Made by a program: the position numbers and the translations under genes. The notes under the pieces were generated by a model that did not search any database, was not told the origin of the DNA, and worked only from the letters and a program-made list of their open reading frames with translations. Positions 1 to 7,662 of a stretch of DNA of 64,000 nt are shown here, in pieces (the first letter of the stretch is position 1; the number at the start of each line of letters is the position of its first letter). The stretch lies in assembly GCF_003172915.1 (NCBI RefSeq), contig NZ_QGKU01000029.1, positions 1 to 64,000 of the forward strand, read 5' to 3'. Source of the DNA: Meridianimarinicoccus roseus. Its GTDB lineage: Bacteria > Pseudomonadota > Alphaproteobacteria > Rhodobacterales > Rhodobacteraceae.

Positions 1-42
1 CTGCCCCCTGAAAACTGGACCGTTTGAAGCTGGAGTTTTCGG
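1..42 (+). repeat. Left terminal inverted repeat of the IS element
   Basis: This stretch begins CTGCCCCCTGAAAACTGGAC and pairs imperfectly with 1186-1227 in reverse complement. The terminal TG dinucleotide expected for IS3-family ends is missing because the window starts a few bases inside the element. Confidence 0.75.
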
Positions 43-77
43 CTAATCTTTCCTGGCTGGGAGAGGAGCGGAAACGC

Positions 78-344
78 ATGAAGGCATCGAAGTTCACGGA
101 GGCGCAGAAGGCGTTCATCCTGAAGCAGGGGGAGCAGGGAACGCCGGTCGCGGAGATCTGTCGCAAGGCGGGGATCAGCCAGGCGACCTATTTCAATTGG
201 AAGAAGAAATATGGCGGGTTGCTGCCAGACGAGATGCGCCGGCTGAAGGCGCTTGAGGACGAGAACACACGGCTGAAGAAGATCGTCGCCGATCTGACCC
301 TCGATCGGGAGATGTTGCAGGACGTGATCCGCCGAAAGCTCTGA
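78..344 (+). CDS. IS3-family transposase OrfA (helix-turn-helix subunit)
   Basis: This 88-residue protein binds the IS ends and is the N-terminal half of the OrfAB transposase. An N-terminal helix-turn-helix of the HTH_8/IS911 OrfA type (residues about 5-45, with KFTEAQKAFIL and ISQATYFNWKKKYGG) is followed by a leucine-zipper-like helix (RLKALEDENTRLKKI), typical of IS407-group OrfA. The ATG at 78 was chosen because the upstream codons lie in the terminal repeat. The frame ends in RRKL. The A AAG heptamer region at 335-338 is where a -1 slip would fuse it to orfB, whose frame is already open there. Confidence 0.9.
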   Translation: MKASKFTEAQKAFILKQGEQGTPVAEICRKAGISQATYFNWKKKYGGLLPDEMRRLKALEDENTRLKKIVADLTLDREMLQDVIRRKL

Positions 345-367
345 AGCCTGGGCGTCTGCGAGAGATC

Positions 368-1180
368 GTGACCGGGATGTGCGTCGACTGGGGCGTGTCG
401 ATCCGGAAGGCCTGTGGGGCCATCTGCCTTGACACGTCCAGCTACCACTACAAGTCCCGGCGGACGCATCAGGCTGCCGTCGAAAGGCGGATCAGGGAGA
501 TCTGCGAGACGCGTGTGCGGTATGGCTATCGCCGTGTGCATGTCTTGCTTCGGCGAGAAGGTTGGATCATCAACATGAAGAAGACGCGCAGGATTTACAA
601 CGAATTGGGGCTTCAGCTGCGGAACAAGCACCCGAAACGCCGGGTGAAAGCGAAGCTGCGCGAGGACCGCCAGGAAGCGGTCGGCCCGAACGATGTCTGG
701 GCGATGGACTTCGTTCACGACCAACTCGCCATGGGCAAGAAGCTCCGCATCCTGACCGTGGTGGACACCCATTCCCGGCTCTGTCCAGCGGCTGATGCCC
801 GCTTCGCCTACCGCGGCGAAGACGTCGTGCAAACACTGGAGAAGGTCTGCGCCAAGATCGGCTACCCGAAGACCATTCGGGTCGATAATGGCAGCGAGTT
901 CATCTCCCGTGACCTCGACCTCTGGGCCTATGCCAACGACGTCACGTTGGACTTCTCGCGACCGGGAAAACCGACCGACAACGGGTTCATCGAGGCGTTC
1001 AATTCGAAGCTCCGCGCGGAATGCCTGAACGCGCACTGGTTCATGAGCCTTGCCGACGCCCGCGAAAAGCTGGAAGATTGGCGTAGACACTACAACGAAG
1101 ACCGACCTCACAGCGCGATCGGATACAACATCCCGATGGCCATGCATTATCCCGATGGCGTCACCAGCCCGTCATCGTGA
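368..1180 (+). CDS. IS3-family transposase OrfB (DDE integrase core)
   Basis: This is the catalytic part of the transposase, an rve/RNase H-fold integrase. The DDE residues are visible as D114 (WAMDFV), D173 (RVDNGSEF) and E209 (GFIEAF), with the usual 35-residue D-E spacing. The frame is intact to the C-terminal RPHSAIGY block that is normal for the IS407 group. The GTG at 368 is only the first possible independent start: the same frame is open back through PKALKPGRLREI (from about 332), so the working product is probably an OrfAB fusion made by -1 frameshifting at the AAAG near 335-338. Confidence 0.92.
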   Translation: MTGMCVDWGVSIRKACGAICLDTSSYHYKSRRTHQAAVERRIREICETRVRYGYRRVHVLLRREGWIINMKKTRRIYNELGLQLRNKHPKRRVKAKLREDRQEAVGPNDVWAMDFVHDQLAMGKKLRILTVVDTHSRLCPAADARFAYRGEDVVQTLEKVCAKIGYPKTIRVDNGSEFISRDLDLWAYANDVTLDFSRPGKPTDNGFIEAFNSKLRAECLNAHWFMSLADAREKLEDWRRHYNEDRPHSAIGYNIPMAMHYPDGVTSPSS

Positions 1181-1185
1181 GACAG

Positions 1186-1231
1186 CCGGAAAAATCCAGC
1201 TTCCGGCGGTCCAAGGTCGGGGAGCAGTGCA
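1186..1231 (-). repeat. Right terminal inverted repeat of the IS element
   Basis: This stretch follows orfB immediately and ends GGGGAGCAGTGCA. It shares the blocks TCCAGCTTC and CGGTCCA with the reverse complement of bases 1-42. Confidence 0.75.
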
Positions 1232-1398
1232 TCCGCAAGGAAACTGGCACTGACCGGAGCAGCGAAGGCGGAAGCCCCGGCGAATATCGCAGCAGCGGCC
1301 AAACGAAAAGCTCGCTACGTTTCACGCAACCCTAAAAAGTTAACCCAAGATCAATGGTCTTGCACAAAAGCGCACCGGTCAAGACATTCACTTGGCAG

Positions 1399-2283
1399 CT
1401 ACGGCAACACGGCTTGTTTGCGGCGGGAGGCGAGCCGCTGTTCGCGCAGGAGCGTGTAAAGGCCCGAGGCGATGATGATGGCCGCGCCCAGCAGCGTCGG
1501 CGCGTCGGGGCGTTCCCCGAAAACGGCCATGCCGAGGATCAGGGCGAAGATCAGCCGGGAGAAGCGGAAGGGCGTGACGACCGCGACCTCGCCCACGCGC
1601 ATGGCGGCGGTGATCGCGTAATAGCCCGCGACGCCGAAGCACAGCGCTCCCACAAGCGCGAGGGCCGTCGCGCCGTCGGGCATCACCGGCCCGCCGCCAA
1701 AGGGCAGGAGCACTACGCCCGCCAACGTCGCCATGGCGAAGCCATAGGCCGAGAGCGTCAGGCTGGACACCGCGGGCGGTGCGACGCGGGTGCACAGATC
1801 CCGCGCGGCCAGCCCGAAGACGGCGGCAACGGCCAAGAGGGCGGCGGGGTCGGATCCGGCCAGCCCCGGACGCACCACCAGCAGAACGCCCGCGAACCCC
1901 GCGAGGATCGCCGTCCAGCGTCGCCAACCAACGGGCGCACCTAGAAACAGCGCCGCGCCGAGCGTCACGGCAAGCGGTGTGGCCTGCAGGATGGCCGACG
2001 CGGTGGACAGCGGCGCCAACGTGATCGCCGACACGAAACAGACCGTGCCTGCGACCTCGCCCGCATTGCGCAGCCACATGGCGCGCGTGAACATCGCCGG
2101 TGCGAACAGGTGCGCCCCGCGCGCCCGTGCCCAGCCCGCGAAGATCAGCGTGCCGCCCGTGCCCAGCAGGATGAGGATCTGGCTTGTGGGCAGGCTGGCC
2201 GACACGGCCTTGACGAACATGTCCTCGAGCGCGAAGCCGCCCATCGCCGCGATCATCAGCGCGATGCCCTTGATGTTGTCCAT
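1399..2283 (-). CDS. EamA/DMT-superfamily transporter
   Basis: This is a 294-residue inner-membrane protein of the drug/metabolite transporter superfamily. Such proteins export small metabolites or amino acids, but the substrate cannot be read from the sequence. About ten hydrophobic segments are visible in two EamA repeats, the second ending [18 protein letters not shown], which is a typical EamA C-terminus. The ATG at 2283 ([11 protein letters not shown]) was chosen because the frame upstream of it is Arg/Pro-rich shadow sequence and the first membrane helix starts right after this Met. The gene stands alone between the IS element and the topAI-like gene. Confidence 0.85.
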   Translation of the reverse strand: MDNIKGIALMIAAMGGFALEDMFVKAVSASLPTSQILILLGTGGTLIFAGWARARGAHLFAPAMFTRAMWLRNAGEVAGTVCFVSAITLAPLSTASAILQATPLAVTLGAALFLGAPVGWRRWTAILAGFAGVLLVVRPGLAGSDPAALLAVAAVFGLAARDLCTRVAPPAVSSLTLSAYGFAMATLAGVVLLPFGGGPVMPDGATALALVGALCFGVAGYYAITAAMRVGEVAVVTPFRFSRLIFALILGMAVFGERPDAPTLLGAAIIIASGLYTLLREQRLASRRKQAVLP

Positions 2284-2608
2284 ATGTGGCGCCCTGTACG
2301 GAGTTCCGTCTTCGCCTAGCGCGGATCGCGGGCGGGGGCCAGAGGGGGCGATCTGGCGGCGGTGCGGCGGCCGTGTTGCGGCAAGGCGACGGTGCCGTCG
2401 CGGCAGGGTGGGCAGGCCGCGTCGTGGTTGCATCGGGACGTGGCCGGGCGCATATCGCTCTGAGGCGGAGCGTATCCGCCGATGGAGACTTGATGTCGGA
2501 GATTGCGGTCACCCGCTAGTTCCGGACCACCGGAACACCAGCCTGACACCGTCCGCGCGTGACGCCGGGCGGCCCGTCATTGCGACCAGTTTTCCGGACG
2601 ACGATTCC
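2284..2608. promoter_or_regulatory. Intergenic region with two inverted repeats
   Basis: No convincing gene was seen in these 325 bases between the divergent EamA and YjhX-like genes. Two perfect inverted repeats stand out: GGCGGA-gcgta-TCCGCC (2464-2480) and TTCCGG-acca-CCGGAA (2520-2535). They are candidate operator sites for the downstream YjhX-like gene, but this is inference from position only. Confidence 0.4.
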
Positions 2609-2866
2609 ATGAACATCTCGAAAGCCGAACAGCGCGTGTTGCACGTGCTGGCACAGGGCGGTGCGCTTCATTTCGAGCGCGCGGCCAATGGCAAGATCCG
2701 CGATATCATCTGCTTCACCCGCGACGGCCATGTGCTGGCCGATTGCACACTCGACGTGTTCGAGCGGTTGCGGCGACGGCGCTTCGTGCGCTCGCGCAGT
2801 GGGCGGCCCTATGCGATCACCAGGGCCGGTCTCGTCTCGGTACGGGCACAACTCGACAACCGCTGA
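2609..2866 (+). CDS. YjhX/TopAI family protein (putative topoisomerase I inhibitor)
   Basis: This 85-residue protein has the same length and pattern as E. coli YjhX (TopAI). Shared features are the start MN-S--EQR-LHVLA-GG, the block LADCTL-VF and the end VRAQ-DNR. E. coli YjhX is known to bind and inhibit topoisomerase I and is paired with the antitoxin YjhQ, a GNAT-like protein. No acetyltransferase-like gene lies next to this copy: the neighbours are an EamA transporter and a lipoprotein. It may therefore be an orphan regulator of supercoiling rather than half of a toxin-antitoxin pair. The family assignment is strong; the function in this organism is inference. Confidence 0.85.
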   Translation: MNISKAEQRVLHVLAQGGALHFERAANGKIRDIICFTRDGHVLADCTLDVFERLRRRRFVRSRSGRPYAITRAGLVSVRAQLDNR

Positions 2867-2900
2867 AAACGCAGGGGCGGCGGCCCGCGATCCCTGGACG

Positions 2901-2930
2901 TTGACAGGTTTCGCGAGCCGCCCCTAACCT
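2901..2930 (+). promoter_or_regulatory. Putative sigma-70 promoter for the lipoprotein gene
   Basis: A TTGACA box (2901-2906) is followed after 18 bases by TAACCT (2925-2930), 27 bases before the ATG at 2958. A GGGAG ribosome binding site lies just before that ATG. Confidence 0.45.
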
Positions 2931-2957
2931 TACCCAACGGAAGACGGGAGAATCGCC

Positions 2958-4136
2958 ATGACGCGTCTGCTGGGCCGACTGAGTCTTCTGGGCGCGCTTG
3001 CCATCCTGTCCGCGTGCCAGATGACGGCGGCGGGACCGGGCGTCGGGCAAGCCGTGGCACCGCCGCGCCACTTCATCGCCGACAGCCTCGGGCCCGCGTG
3101 CCTTACCGATGCGCGCGGCGCAGGACGCAGCACCGCCGCCGCGCGGCGGGCGCTGGCGGCGCTGCATGATAACCACATGCAGTATATTGCGGATCTGCGA
3201 CGCTCGACCTCGCTGACCGTCGAAAAGGACGCCTTCGCCGCCAACTGGAAGCCCGTCCTTTTCAACAGCTACGCCGCCGCCGCGGCGCAGGACCCCGCGC
3301 TGGCCCGCACGATCATCGACGGGCTGGTCAGGCTGGCGCAATCCGGGCGGTACCTGGACGAGCCGAACCTGCTGTCCTGGCAACAGGCGCGCAGCCTTCC
3401 GGCCTGCTACGAGGCCGGCCCCTCGGCGCCGTGCCCGACCCACACGCCGCGCTTCGTGACGCGGATGTATGCCAACCTGATGATTTCCGCCGCCGTGCTG
3501 GACCCATACCTGACCGATGCCGACCGCGCGGCGCTGCGGCCCTGGTTCGACGCCGCCTATCGCAAGTTCGTGCGCGTCGATGCGACCGGCAACCAGCACG
3601 GGATCTATGACTTCGGCAACATGGGCATGGCCCGTCTGGCCTATGCGCAGATCACCGGGGACATGGGAATTGCGCGCAACGAGTTGTCGTTCCGCCGCGG
3701 AGATTTCCTGAAACGGATCGAACCGTCCGGCTATATCGACCAGAATTCATTCCGCGGGGTGCGGGGCTTCTGGTATCACACCTACGGCCTTGATCCGGCG
3801 CTGTCCTATGCGCTTCTGGCCCGCGCCTGGGGGGTCGACTTTTTCGCCGACCCCGCGCTCGGGCCGCGCCTGCGCGCGGCTGCTGCGAAGACCGACCTTG
3901 GCGTTCGGGACCATGCGGCGTTTCGCGCGGTGGGCAATCGGGGTGACGCCTACAGCACGAACCCGGCAGACACGCGCGATTTCGTGCACCAGTACGCGCT
4001 CAATCTCTACATGATCGCAGACCGGGAATTTGGCATCGTCCTGCCGCGCAGCCCGATGCATGATCGGCTTGCAAGGCTGGAGAGCTTCACCCAGATCTCC
4101 GGGTTCTCGGCGGGCTGTTATTATTCCAGCCGCTAG
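2958..4136 (+). CDS. Secreted lipoprotein, possible polysaccharide-lyase-like alpha/alpha toroid protein
   Basis: This is a 392-residue protein with a lipoprotein signal peptide: basic start MTRLLGR, hydrophobic core, lipobox LSAC with Cys at about residue 20. The rest is mostly helical with repeated aromatic/Gly turns. The segments GNQHGIYDFGNMGMARLAYAQ and GFWYHTYGLDPALSYALLA resemble the N-H-G and Y-H helix motifs of alginate-lyase/heparinase-type alpha/alpha toroids. A role in breakdown of an extracellular polysaccharide is therefore possible but unproven. A GGGAG ribosome site precedes the ATG. It stands alone, convergent with the Fur-family gene 4 bases away. Confidence 0.55.
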   Translation: MTRLLGRLSLLGALAILSACQMTAAGPGVGQAVAPPRHFIADSLGPACLTDARGAGRSTAAARRALAALHDNHMQYIADLRRSTSLTVEKDAFAANWKPVLFNSYAAAAAQDPALARTIIDGLVRLAQSGRYLDEPNLLSWQQARSLPACYEAGPSAPCPTHTPRFVTRMYANLMISAAVLDPYLTDADRAALRPWFDAAYRKFVRVDATGNQHGIYDFGNMGMARLAYAQITGDMGIARNELSFRRGDFLKRIEPSGYIDQNSFRGVRGFWYHTYGLDPALSYALLARAWGVDFFADPALGPRLRAAAAKTDLGVRDHAAFRAVGNRGDAYSTNPADTRDFVHQYALNLYMIADREFGIVLPRSPMHDRLARLESFTQISGFSAGCYYSSR

Positions 4137-4140
4137 GGCA

Positions 4141-4551
4141 TCACTTCTTCAACGGTACGCCGTAGAGTTCCATCCGGTGGCCGGTCAGCCGGTAACCGAG
4201 CCGGGCCGCGATGCGTTCCTGCAGCGCCTCGATCTCGGGATCGACGAATTCGATCACCTGACCGGTATCGAGGTCGATCAGGTGGTCATGGTGTTCGCGT
4301 TCGGCGGATTCGTAGCGTGCGCGCCCATCGCCGAAATCCACCTTCTCGAGAATGCCGGATTCCTCGAACAGCTTCACGGTGCGATAGACCGTGGCCAGCG
4401 AGATGCGCGGATCGGCCGCTGATGCCCGCGCATGCAGTTCCTCTACATGCGGATGGTCGCGTGCCTGATCCAGCACGCGTGCGATGGTGCGCCGCTGGCC
4501 GGTCATGCGCAGGCCCTTCTGCTCGCATCGGGCGGTGATGGTTCGGGGCAT
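4141..4551 (-). CDS. fur: Fur-family metal-responsive repressor (Fur/Mur)
   Basis: This 136-residue cytosolic DNA-binding regulator has a winged helix at residues about 10-80 (KGLRMTGQRRTIARVL, LATVYRTVKLFEESG) and a dimerisation domain carrying the metal-site motif HHDH (87-90) and H125. The CxxC structural zinc motif of gammaproteobacterial Fur is absent. Alphaproteobacterial Fur orthologues lacking it often respond to manganese (Mur), so control of Mn uptake is as likely as control of Fe uptake. Its operon is a single gene. The other iron regulator of the window, Irr, is at 42.4 kb. Confidence 0.88.
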   Translation of the reverse strand: MPRTITARCEQKGLRMTGQRRTIARVLDQARDHPHVEELHARASAADPRISLATVYRTVKLFEESGILEKVDFGDGRARYESAEREHHDHLIDLDTGQVIEFVDPEIEALQERIAARLGYRLTGHRMELYGVPLKK

Positions 4552-4620
4552 GGGTGCTCCGCTCTGCTGCCGGAACGTTCTAGGCCAAAGGGTGGCCGCG
4601 CACCAGACCCTAGCGCCGTG

Positions 4621-6054
4621 TCAGGTGCCGCAGAACGTGGCCGCGACCTCCTCGTGGGGGGCGGGGGGCGCGGCAAGATCTGCGGGCGTCGCCGCGAACG
4701 GATTGGCCAGCGCCTCGTTCAGCCGCCGGAACGGCGCGAAATCCCCGGCCACCGCGGCGGCGATCATTGCCTCGATCTGGTGATTGCGCGGTATGAGGCG
4801 CGGGTTTGCGCGCGCCATCGCGTCCCGGTCCGGCCCGCCCTGCGCGGCGTGGCGCGCCGCCAGCCGGGGCGCGAGCGCCTCGAAAGGCGCGCTGTCCGCA
4901 AAGGCCGCGCGGGCGATGCCATCGGCCAGCCCGGCGAAGGTGTTGGTGAAATCCGCGCCGCCCGCTTCCATCGCTTCCAGCAGATCGTCGATCAGCGCGC
5001 CGTCCTCGTCCGGGGTGCCAATGTCCGTCAGGCCCAGCTTCTCGCGGAAAACCGCAAGGCGGCGCGCCGCGAACAGCGCTGGGAAGCGGTGAACCGCTTC
5101 GGTCGCCCGGTCCACCGCGCGGTCCTGATCGGCATCAATCAACGGCAGCAGGCAGGTGGCGAACTGTGCAAGGTTCCAAACGGCGATGTCGGGCTGGCGA
5201 TCATAGGCATAGCGGCCGAACCGGTCGATGGACGAGAAAACCTTGCCCGCCTCGTAGCGGTCCATGAAGGCGCAGGGCCCATAATCGATTGTCTCGCCCG
5301 AGATCGCGCAATTGTCGGTGTTCATCACCCCGTGGATGAAGCCCACCCCCAACCAGCGCGCCACCAGATCCGCCTGCGCGGCGATCACCGCCTCCAGCAG
5401 GCCAGCGGCATCCTCTGCCTGCGGATAATGGCGCGCGATGGCGTACTCGGTCAGCGCGCGGACCGCCTCCAGATCGCCGCGGGCCGCGAAGAACTGGAAC
5501 GTTCCGACGCGGATGTGGCTGGCGGCGACGCGGGTAAGCACAGCGCCGGGCATCGGGCCGGTCTCGCGCAACACCGGCTCCCCCGTGGCGACGGCGGCCA
5601 GCGCGCGGGTTGTCGGTATGCCCATCGCGTGCATCGCCTCGCTCACGACGTACTCGCGCAGCACCGGGCCGAGCCATGCACGCCCGTCGCCCATCCGCGA
5701 GAACGGGGTGCGGCCGGACCCTTTCAGCTGCAGGTCGCGCCGCCGCCCGGCGGTGTCGATCACCTCGCCCAGCAGCAGCGCGCGCCCGTCGCCAAGTTGC
5801 GGGTTCCAGCCGCCGAACTGGTGCCCCGCATAGACCTGCGCCAGCGGATCGGCGCCGCCGGGCACGGCATTGCCAGCCAGCACCGCCGTGCCCTCGGGCC
5901 CGGCCAGCGCCGCAGCGTCCAGCCCCAGTTCCGCCGCCAGCGCGCCGTTCACGACGATGGGTGTGGGTGCGCTGACAGGCTCGGCGGTCTGGCGGTGAAA
6001 GAGCCGCGCGGGCAGGCGGGCATAGCTGTTGTCGAAGGGGATGTGCAGGGTCAT
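4621..6054 (-). CDS. selO: SelO/YdiU protein adenylyltransferase (pseudokinase)
   Basis: This 477-residue protein matches the length of E. coli SelO (478). SelO transfers AMP from ATP to Ser/Thr/Tyr of target proteins and protects against oxidative stress. The flipped nucleotide-binding loop [13 protein letters not shown] (108-120), the catalytic-loop-like HGVMNTDN (241-248) and DYGP (257-260) are all present. The ATG at 6054 ([15 protein letters not shown]) is the family start. The C-terminus is FCGT followed by TGA. Eukaryotic SelO has selenocysteine near this end, but nothing here supports readthrough. Monocistronic, divergent from the CBS-domain gene. Confidence 0.93.
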   Translation of the reverse strand: MTLHIPFDNSYARLPARLFHRQTAEPVSAPTPIVVNGALAAELGLDAAALAGPEGTAVLAGNAVPGGADPLAQVYAGHQFGGWNPQLGDGRALLLGEVIDTAGRRRDLQLKGSGRTPFSRMGDGRAWLGPVLREYVVSEAMHAMGIPTTRALAAVATGEPVLRETGPMPGAVLTRVAASHIRVGTFQFFAARGDLEAVRALTEYAIARHYPQAEDAAGLLEAVIAAQADLVARWLGVGFIHGVMNTDNCAISGETIDYGPCAFMDRYEAGKVFSSIDRFGRYAYDRQPDIAVWNLAQFATCLLPLIDADQDRAVDRATEAVHRFPALFAARRLAVFREKLGLTDIGTPDEDGALIDDLLEAMEAGGADFTNTFAGLADGIARAAFADSAPFEALAPRLAARHAAQGGPDRDAMARANPRLIPRNHQIEAMIAAAVAGDFAPFRRLNEALANPFAATPADLAAPPAPHEEVAATFCGT

Positions 6055-6173
6055 GGCGGCCTTCCGTTTGTCCCCAAGATAGGGCGTGGCCGGGCGCGGC
6101 GAAAGGGTGCGGGGGCTTGCCTTCGGTGCGAACGGTCTAGGGTCAAAGGGGCTCACAGCGAAAGGAGAGACTC

Positions 6174-6710
6174 ATGGCCGCAACCGATCATGTGACGATG
6201 CAACTGCGCGACCGCCCCGAATACGCCGGCAAGCCGCGCCCGCTCACCTTCCCCGAAACCGCCAGCGTGCGCGAGGCGGTGTCGGCGATGACCGCCCGGC
6301 GCTTCGGGTCGGTCGTCGTCACCGACGCCGATGGCGGCATTGTCGGGATCGTGACAGAACGCGACGTGATGACCAAAGTGGTGAACGAGGGGCGCGCGCC
6401 CGACGACACGCCGTTATCCGAGGTGATGACCCGCGACGTGCGGGTCGCGCGCGAAACCGACGACGTGCTGGACTGGCTGCGCATGATGTCGAACGACCGC
6501 TTCCGCCGCCTGCCGGTGGTCAACGAAGCCGGAAAGGTGACCGCAGTGTTCACGCAGGGCGATTTCGTCAGCTACACTTGGCCTGACCTGATCCAGCAGG
6601 CCGGCACGTTGACCCGCGCCAGCATCGGGCGCAACTGGGCGCTGGTGCTGATCGGCGGCGGGATCGCGCTTTATTCCCTACTGATGGTGATTGTCCTTCA
6701 GACCGTTTGA
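6174..6710 (+). CDS. CBS-domain pair protein with C-terminal membrane anchor
   Basis: This 178-residue protein has two CBS motifs (about 20-75, with GIVGIVTERDVMTKVV, and about 80-140, with RRLPVVNEAGKVTAVFTQGDFV) that usually bind adenine nucleotides, followed by one hydrophobic segment (about 155-177). It would sit on the cytoplasmic side of the inner membrane and sense energy state. The partner is unknown. A strong AAAGGAGAG ribosome site precedes the ATG. Its neighbours (selO, VPLPA-CTERM gene) give no functional hint. Confidence 0.85.
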   Translation: MAATDHVTMQLRDRPEYAGKPRPLTFPETASVREAVSAMTARRFGSVVVTDADGGIVGIVTERDVMTKVVNEGRAPDDTPLSEVMTRDVRVARETDDVLDWLRMMSNDRFRRLPVVNEAGKVTAVFTQGDFVSYTWPDLIQQAGTLTRASIGRNWALVLIGGGIALYSLLMVIVLQTV

Positions 6711-6740
6711 CTTGACGCCTTGAGGGCTGTGCTTGGGGTT

Positions 6741-6780
6741 TGCCAACTTCTGGCAGGCGTGGTTAACTGTTTGGGTTAAC
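6741..6780 (+). promoter_or_regulatory. Repeats upstream of the VPLPA-CTERM gene
   Basis: The leader region holds a perfect inverted repeat TGCCA-acttc-TGGCA (6741-6755) and two copies of the self-complementary hexamer GTTAAC (6762-6767 and 6775-6780) 13 bases apart. These are candidate regulator sites. A GGAGG ribosome site sits just before the ATG at 6814. Confidence 0.35.
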
Positions 6781-6813
6781 GTGTTTCGGTTCTGATCCAT
6801 TGGAGGTGCGGCC

Positions 6814-7662
6814 ATGTCCCTTGAACCCCTTTCGAGCATCGCGCCGCGATCCGTCCGGGCGGTGCGTGCGGGGGCCGCGCCGCTGGTCGGGCTTGCGTTT
6901 ATGGCCAGCTTGCTGCCCGCGCAGGAAGCAGAGGCAGCCAGCTCCTTCTCGGCAACCGCGCGAGGCGAGGTGTCGGCGATGCTGACGCTCACGGGTGATG
7001 ACATCGCCTCGCTGTCGCAATCGGATGTCGATTTCGGCGATCTCAGCTTCGGTTTGGACGAGGACGACGAGGGCAGAGCCTCGTTCGGCGGGTCTCAGGA
7101 GGTGTCGATCAATCCAGCCAGCTTGTCTGGGTCAGGCTTCGCCAAAGCGTCTGTCTCCGGGGCGCTGCCCTTTGGCACGGCTTACTCCACCTCGGACAGT
7201 TTCGTGTATCTGGATCTGTTCAACAGCACATCGGGAAACCTGTTCCTAGGCCTGACCTACACGATACTGACCAATGCCACCGTGTCGTTCAACCCGGCGG
7301 GGTCGGGAATTGCGGGCGCGGAAGGCTTCGCCGAGGCGTACGTTTTCGCCGAAAGCGCGATTGCGGGCGTTGTGCTGGACGCCTATTTCGACGCCGAAGC
7401 TTGCGTTGCCACGCTTGAGCTTGCCGATCCGCTCAGCTGCCCGGTCGGGTCGACATCGGTGTCCCAGTCGTCCGGGGTGACCAATGCGAGCTTCGCCTTC
7501 ACCATCGCGCCGGGCGACGACATCTCGATGGAGTTCGGCGCTTTCGCACTGACGTCCGGTCTGGTCGCGCCGGTGCCACTGCCAGCCGGTGCCGGGCTGC
7601 TGCTGACGGGCTTGAGCATGGTGGGCGCGCTGCGGCTGCGCCGAAGGGGCGCGGTCGGCTAA
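6814..7662 (+). CDS. VPLPA-CTERM sorting-domain surface protein
   Basis: This 282-residue exported protein has a long basic N-region and a signal peptide ending near AEA/A (about residue 40). The body is rich in Ser, Gly, Ala and acidic residues and has few basic ones. The C-terminal cassette (254-282) starts VPLPAGAG, continues as a hydrophobic helix and ends RLRRR. That tripartite signal is the VPLPA-CTERM type, recognised by an exosortase (XrtD class) that cleaves and passes the protein to the cell surface, often with exopolysaccharide. No exosortase is in this window. Two cysteines (in AEACVA and LSCPV) may pair. The stop codon overlaps that of the convergent nucleoside hydrolase. Confidence 0.82.
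   Translation: MSLEPLSSIAPRSVRAVRAGAAPLVGLAFMASLLPAQEAEAASSFSATARGEVSAMLTLTGDDIASLSQSDVDFGDLSFGLDEDDEGRASFGGSQEVSINPASLSGSGFAKASVSGALPFGTAYSTSDSFVYLDLFNSTSGNLFLGLTYTILTNATVSFNPAGSGIAGAEGFAEAYVFAESAIAGVVLDAYFDAEACVATLELADPLSCPVGSTSVSQSSGVTNASFAFTIAPGDDISMEFGAFALTSGLVAPVPLPAGAGLLLTGLSMVGALRLRRRGAVG

Larger units (their letters stand above)
1..1231 (+). mobile_element. IS3-family (IS407 group) insertion sequence, left tip outside window
   Basis: Two overlapping transposase frames (orfA and orfB) lie between imperfect inverted ends. Bases 1-42, when reverse-complemented, match 1186-1227 over blocks such as TCCAGCTTC, CGGTCCA and GGGG..GCAG, with one compensating indel. The right end continues TGCA to 1231, which suits the TG...CA tips of the IS3 family, so about four bases of the left tip probably lie before the window. 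Both frames are intact, so the element could be active. What it interrupted cannot be judged because the left flank is missing. Confidence 0.88.

Noticed and set aside
1232-1398. Open Ala/Lys-rich frame after the IS element (AEAPANIAAAAKRKARYVSRNP...)
   Set aside because: It vaguely recalls a nucleoid-protein tail, but no start, stop or family pattern supports a gene. It may be a remnant of what the IS hit.
4619-4635. TGA at the end of selO as a possible selenocysteine codon
   Set aside because: The frame ends naturally at the usual family length, no conserved sequence follows, and no SECIS-like hairpin was seen.
6741-6780. Possible sigma-54 promoter (TGGCAGGCGTGG...) before the VPLPA-CTERM gene
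   Set aside because: The -12 GC element is absent at the required spacing.
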